Source: Bacillota bacterium
GTDB lineage: Bacteria > Bacillota_I > Bacilli_A > RF39 > UBA660
Length of the DNA stretch: 64,000 bases
NCBI GenBank assembly: GCA_015059305.1
Contig: SVAQ01000006.1
Coordinates: 1 to 64,000, forward strand
Direction: 5' to 3'
Shown here: positions 62,296 to 64,000 of the stretch, piece by piece
How positions within the stretch are numbered: position 1 is the first letter of the stretch
How the letters are laid out: each line of letters opens with the position of its first letter
Position numbers and translations under genes: made by a program
Notes under the pieces: model-generated
Seen by the model: the letters and a program-made list of their open reading frames with translations, nothing else
Databases searched by the model: none
What the model was told of the DNA's origin: nothing

Positions 62296-64000
62296 ATGAG
62301 TATAAATTCAAAAAATATATCTAAATTATCACCACAAGAATTGTATAATGAATTGTTAGTCATAATTACTAAAGTTCGTCAAAAATATGACTATGTTAAT
62401 TTGTCAGATTCTGAATTTCAAAAGGTAATAATATCAAAATTAAAACAGATTTGTTCTAAAAATGAATTTAGTAACGATCAAGACTTAGAAACATATTTTA
62501 CTAAAGCAATAGAAAAAGAGTACTTTAATTTGATTAAGCAGATAATGCATAATCTCAAAACTGCTGAATTAATAATAAATTCTTTTATCGAAAATAAAAT
62601 TGGTAGTGCCAAATCATATAAATCAGCATTAAGAGAACTTGATAAGTTAAAAGATTTTTTTGTCTTTTGGGGTTATTATCCAAGTCCTGACTTATGTTTA
62701 AAATTAATTAGTAATCATGAACGATTAAAAAATATATTAAAGCTAGTTGTAGATTCTAATATAAAGAAAATTCAATCAGAAACAATTGATGAAGTTTTTG
62801 AAAATGAAATAATTTTTTCTTTTGTTAATTGCTATTGTATATTAAATAATATAAATATTGATCCAAAGGTTGATTCCGATGAAAAAATATATGAATCTTT
62901 AGAAGACCAAAGTGAATTTAGTGGTAATGTTGATATAACAAGACAATATTTTCAAGAAATAAATAAACCGCTTTTAACTTTAGAGGAAGAAAGAGAATTA
63001 GCATATCGAGTCATGCAAGGTGACATGCAAGCTAAAGAGTTGTTAGTAGAACGTAATTTACGATTAGTTGTTACGATAGCTAAGAAGCATCTTGGCCGTG
63101 GACTTTCTTTATTAGATTTAATTCAAGAAGGAAATGTTGGATTGATAACAGCGGTTGAACGATACGACGTAACCAAAGGTTTTAGATTTGCTACATACGC
63201 AGTGAACTGGATAAGGCAAGGGATAACTAGAGCTATAGCAGATAAAGGGCGAAATGTTAGGCTATCAGTTGATAAGCAAACTAAAATTAATCAGTTTAGG
63301 AAGGCAAAAACACAATTAGAAAAAGAACTAAATCGTGAACCTTTGCTTGAAGAAATAGCTGAGTATTTAGGGATTTCAGAAGTAAAAGCAAAGGAACTTC
63401 ATGATTTACAATTTGATACAGTAAGTTTAAATACTGTTGTTGGCGATGACAATAATACTGAATTAGAACATTTTGTAGCATCTTCAGAGCAAAGCCCGGA
63501 AGAAGAAGTTATTGATAATTCTTTGGAGGAACAAGTAAAAGTTCTTTTGCGAAGAGTTAACTTAAAACCAAGAGAAATAGAAGTTCTAATTCATCGCTTT
63601 GGATTATATGGTAATGAGGCAAAAACACTTGAGGAAGTAGGGCAGATGCTTAATCTTACAAGAGAACGGATTCGTCAAATTGAAAATAAAGCTATTCAAA
63701 AAATCCGTAAATCACCATATATTAAGTCATTAGCAATTTATATGTCGTACCCAGAGGAAGCAGAGCACAATATTGATTTATATAGAAAAAATCCTAAATA
63801 TAAACCGGTAGAACGGGAGACTAAGCCAAAAAAAGTAGTTATTAAGGAGGAAGAACAAATGGCTAAACAAATAAGAAGTTTATATGAGTATTTTGATACA
63901 TATTCTAAAGAGGCAATTAATGAAATGGTAGCAAAATTAAGTGAAGCAGATAGAGCTTTACTTACTAAAAGGTATGGAGCAGATTTAGAAAATCCTGATT
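62296..64000 (+). CDS. Unusual long sigma-70 family factor (incomplete at window edge)
   Basis: At least 568 residues and still open at 64000. Residues 1 to about 210 are a helical, unrecognised extension without region 1.1 character. Then a complete sigma core: NKPLLTLEEERELAYRVM (1.2), ERNLRLVVTIAKKHLGRGL and GFRFATYAVNWIRQGITR (2), region 3 with DKQTKINQFRKAKTQL, and region 4 with LKPREIEVLIHRFGLYG and [17 protein letters not shown]. After region 4 the protein continues with a Lys-rich linker and a segment LSEADRALLTKRYGADLEN that resembles the first helix of a sigma4 domain. It is separate from rpoD at 41.3 kb, so it is an alternative factor. Confidence 0.85.
   Translation, partial: MSINSKNISKLSPQELYNELLVIITKVRQKYDYVNLSDSEFQKVIISKLKQICSKNEFSNDQDLETYFTKAIEKEYFNLIKQIMHNLKTAELIINSFIENKIGSAKSYKSALRELDKLKDFFVFWGYYPSPDLCLKLISNHERLKNILKLVVDSNIKKIQSETIDEVFENEIIFSFVNCYCILNNINIDPKVDSDEKIYESLEDQSEFSGNVDITRQYFQEINKPLLTLEEERELAYRVMQGDMQAKELLVERNLRLVVTIAKKHLGRGLSLLDLIQEGNVGLITAVERYDVTKGFRFATYAVNWIRQGITRAIADKGRNVRLSVDKQTKINQFRKAKTQLEKELNREPLLEEIAEYLGISEVKAKELHDLQFDTVSLNTVVGDDNNTELEHFVASSEQSPEEEVIDNSLEEQVKVLLRRVNLKPREIEVLIHRFGLYGNEAKTLEEVGQMLNLTRERIRQIENKAIQKIRKSPYIKSLAIYMSYPEEAEHNIDLYRKNPKYKPVERETKPKKVVIKEEEQMAKQIRSLYEYFDTYSKEAINEMVAKLSEADRALLTKRYGADLENPD

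Overview
The window reads as a chromosome segment from a very AT-rich (about 30% GC by eye) low-GC Gram-positive bacterium of the class Bacilli, most like the uncultured gut lineages near the Mollicutes (RF39-type). The evidence is Bacillus-like gene order in many blocks (prpC-prkC-rsgA-rpe; lexA | small SOS gene - tkt - sirA - yneF; hrcA-grpE-dnaK-dnaJ; comEA-comEC-holA; dnaG-rpoD-trmK; lspA-rluD), Bacillus-type LexA boxes and CIRCE elements, PolC plus DnaE, and LexA/HrcA control. TGA is used as a stop (for example at the prpC/prkC overlap), so the code is standard code 11 and not the Mycoplasma code. Nearly everything is on the + strand; the exceptions are lexA, rnhC, a short yigZ, a yqfQ-like gene, a 31-codon membrane gene and rpmB.

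Layout: 1-0.5 kb, five tRNAs (Val, Thr, Tyr, Gln, Lys) and a terminator. 0.5-9 kb, fmt, an unknown membrane protein, pgsA, rlmN, the Ser/Thr phosphatase-kinase pair, rsgA, rpe and a VanY-type carboxypeptidase. 9-12.7 kb, an SOS module (lexA and a divergent 47-codon membrane protein under LexA boxes), then transketolase, SirA and YneF. 12.7-18.6 kb, a U32 peptidase-family RNA hydroxylation protein, an acyl-CoA-ligase-like enzyme and a histidine-kinase-like protein that has lost its phospho-acceptor residues. 18.7-25.1 kb, the HrcA/CIRCE heat-shock operon with pepF inserted before dnaJ. 25.2-30.4 kb, comEA-comEC followed by an accessory patch with two decayed copies of the comEC 3' end and small membrane proteins. 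30.4-37.8 kb, holA, rnhC, cvpA, thioredoxin, yigZ, uvrC and an orphan rnfC-rnfD pair. 37.8-39.5 kb, a secreted surface protein overlapping its own sortase. 39.6-43.3 kb, dnaG-rpoD-trmK and yqfQ. 43.4-45.8 kb, type IV pilus/competence PilC and prepilin peptidase. 45.9-53.1 kb, mnmA, a large surface protein, ylmC, lspA, rluD, a rhomboid protease and a DUF1016 nuclease. 53.1-64 kb, a RelA/SpoT homologue behind a candidate leader-peptide attenuator, rpmB, dnaE, polC and the start of an unusual long sigma factor.

Most genes are housekeeping (translation, replication, stress, envelope). The novel material is mainly regulatory or degenerate: a conserved promoter-like block with a non-sigma-A -35 shared by comEA, dnaG and the DUF1016 gene; several genes whose -10 box ends only 5-7 nt before ATG with no Shine-Dalgarno sequence (leaderless candidates); a LexA-controlled mini membrane protein in the YneA/SosA position; a candidate attenuator in front of relA; and a sigma-70 protein with a long unique N-terminus and an extra sigma4-like tail. 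DNA uptake is represented by ComEA, ComEC, PilC and prepilin peptidase; the pilins and the assembly ATPase must lie outside the window.
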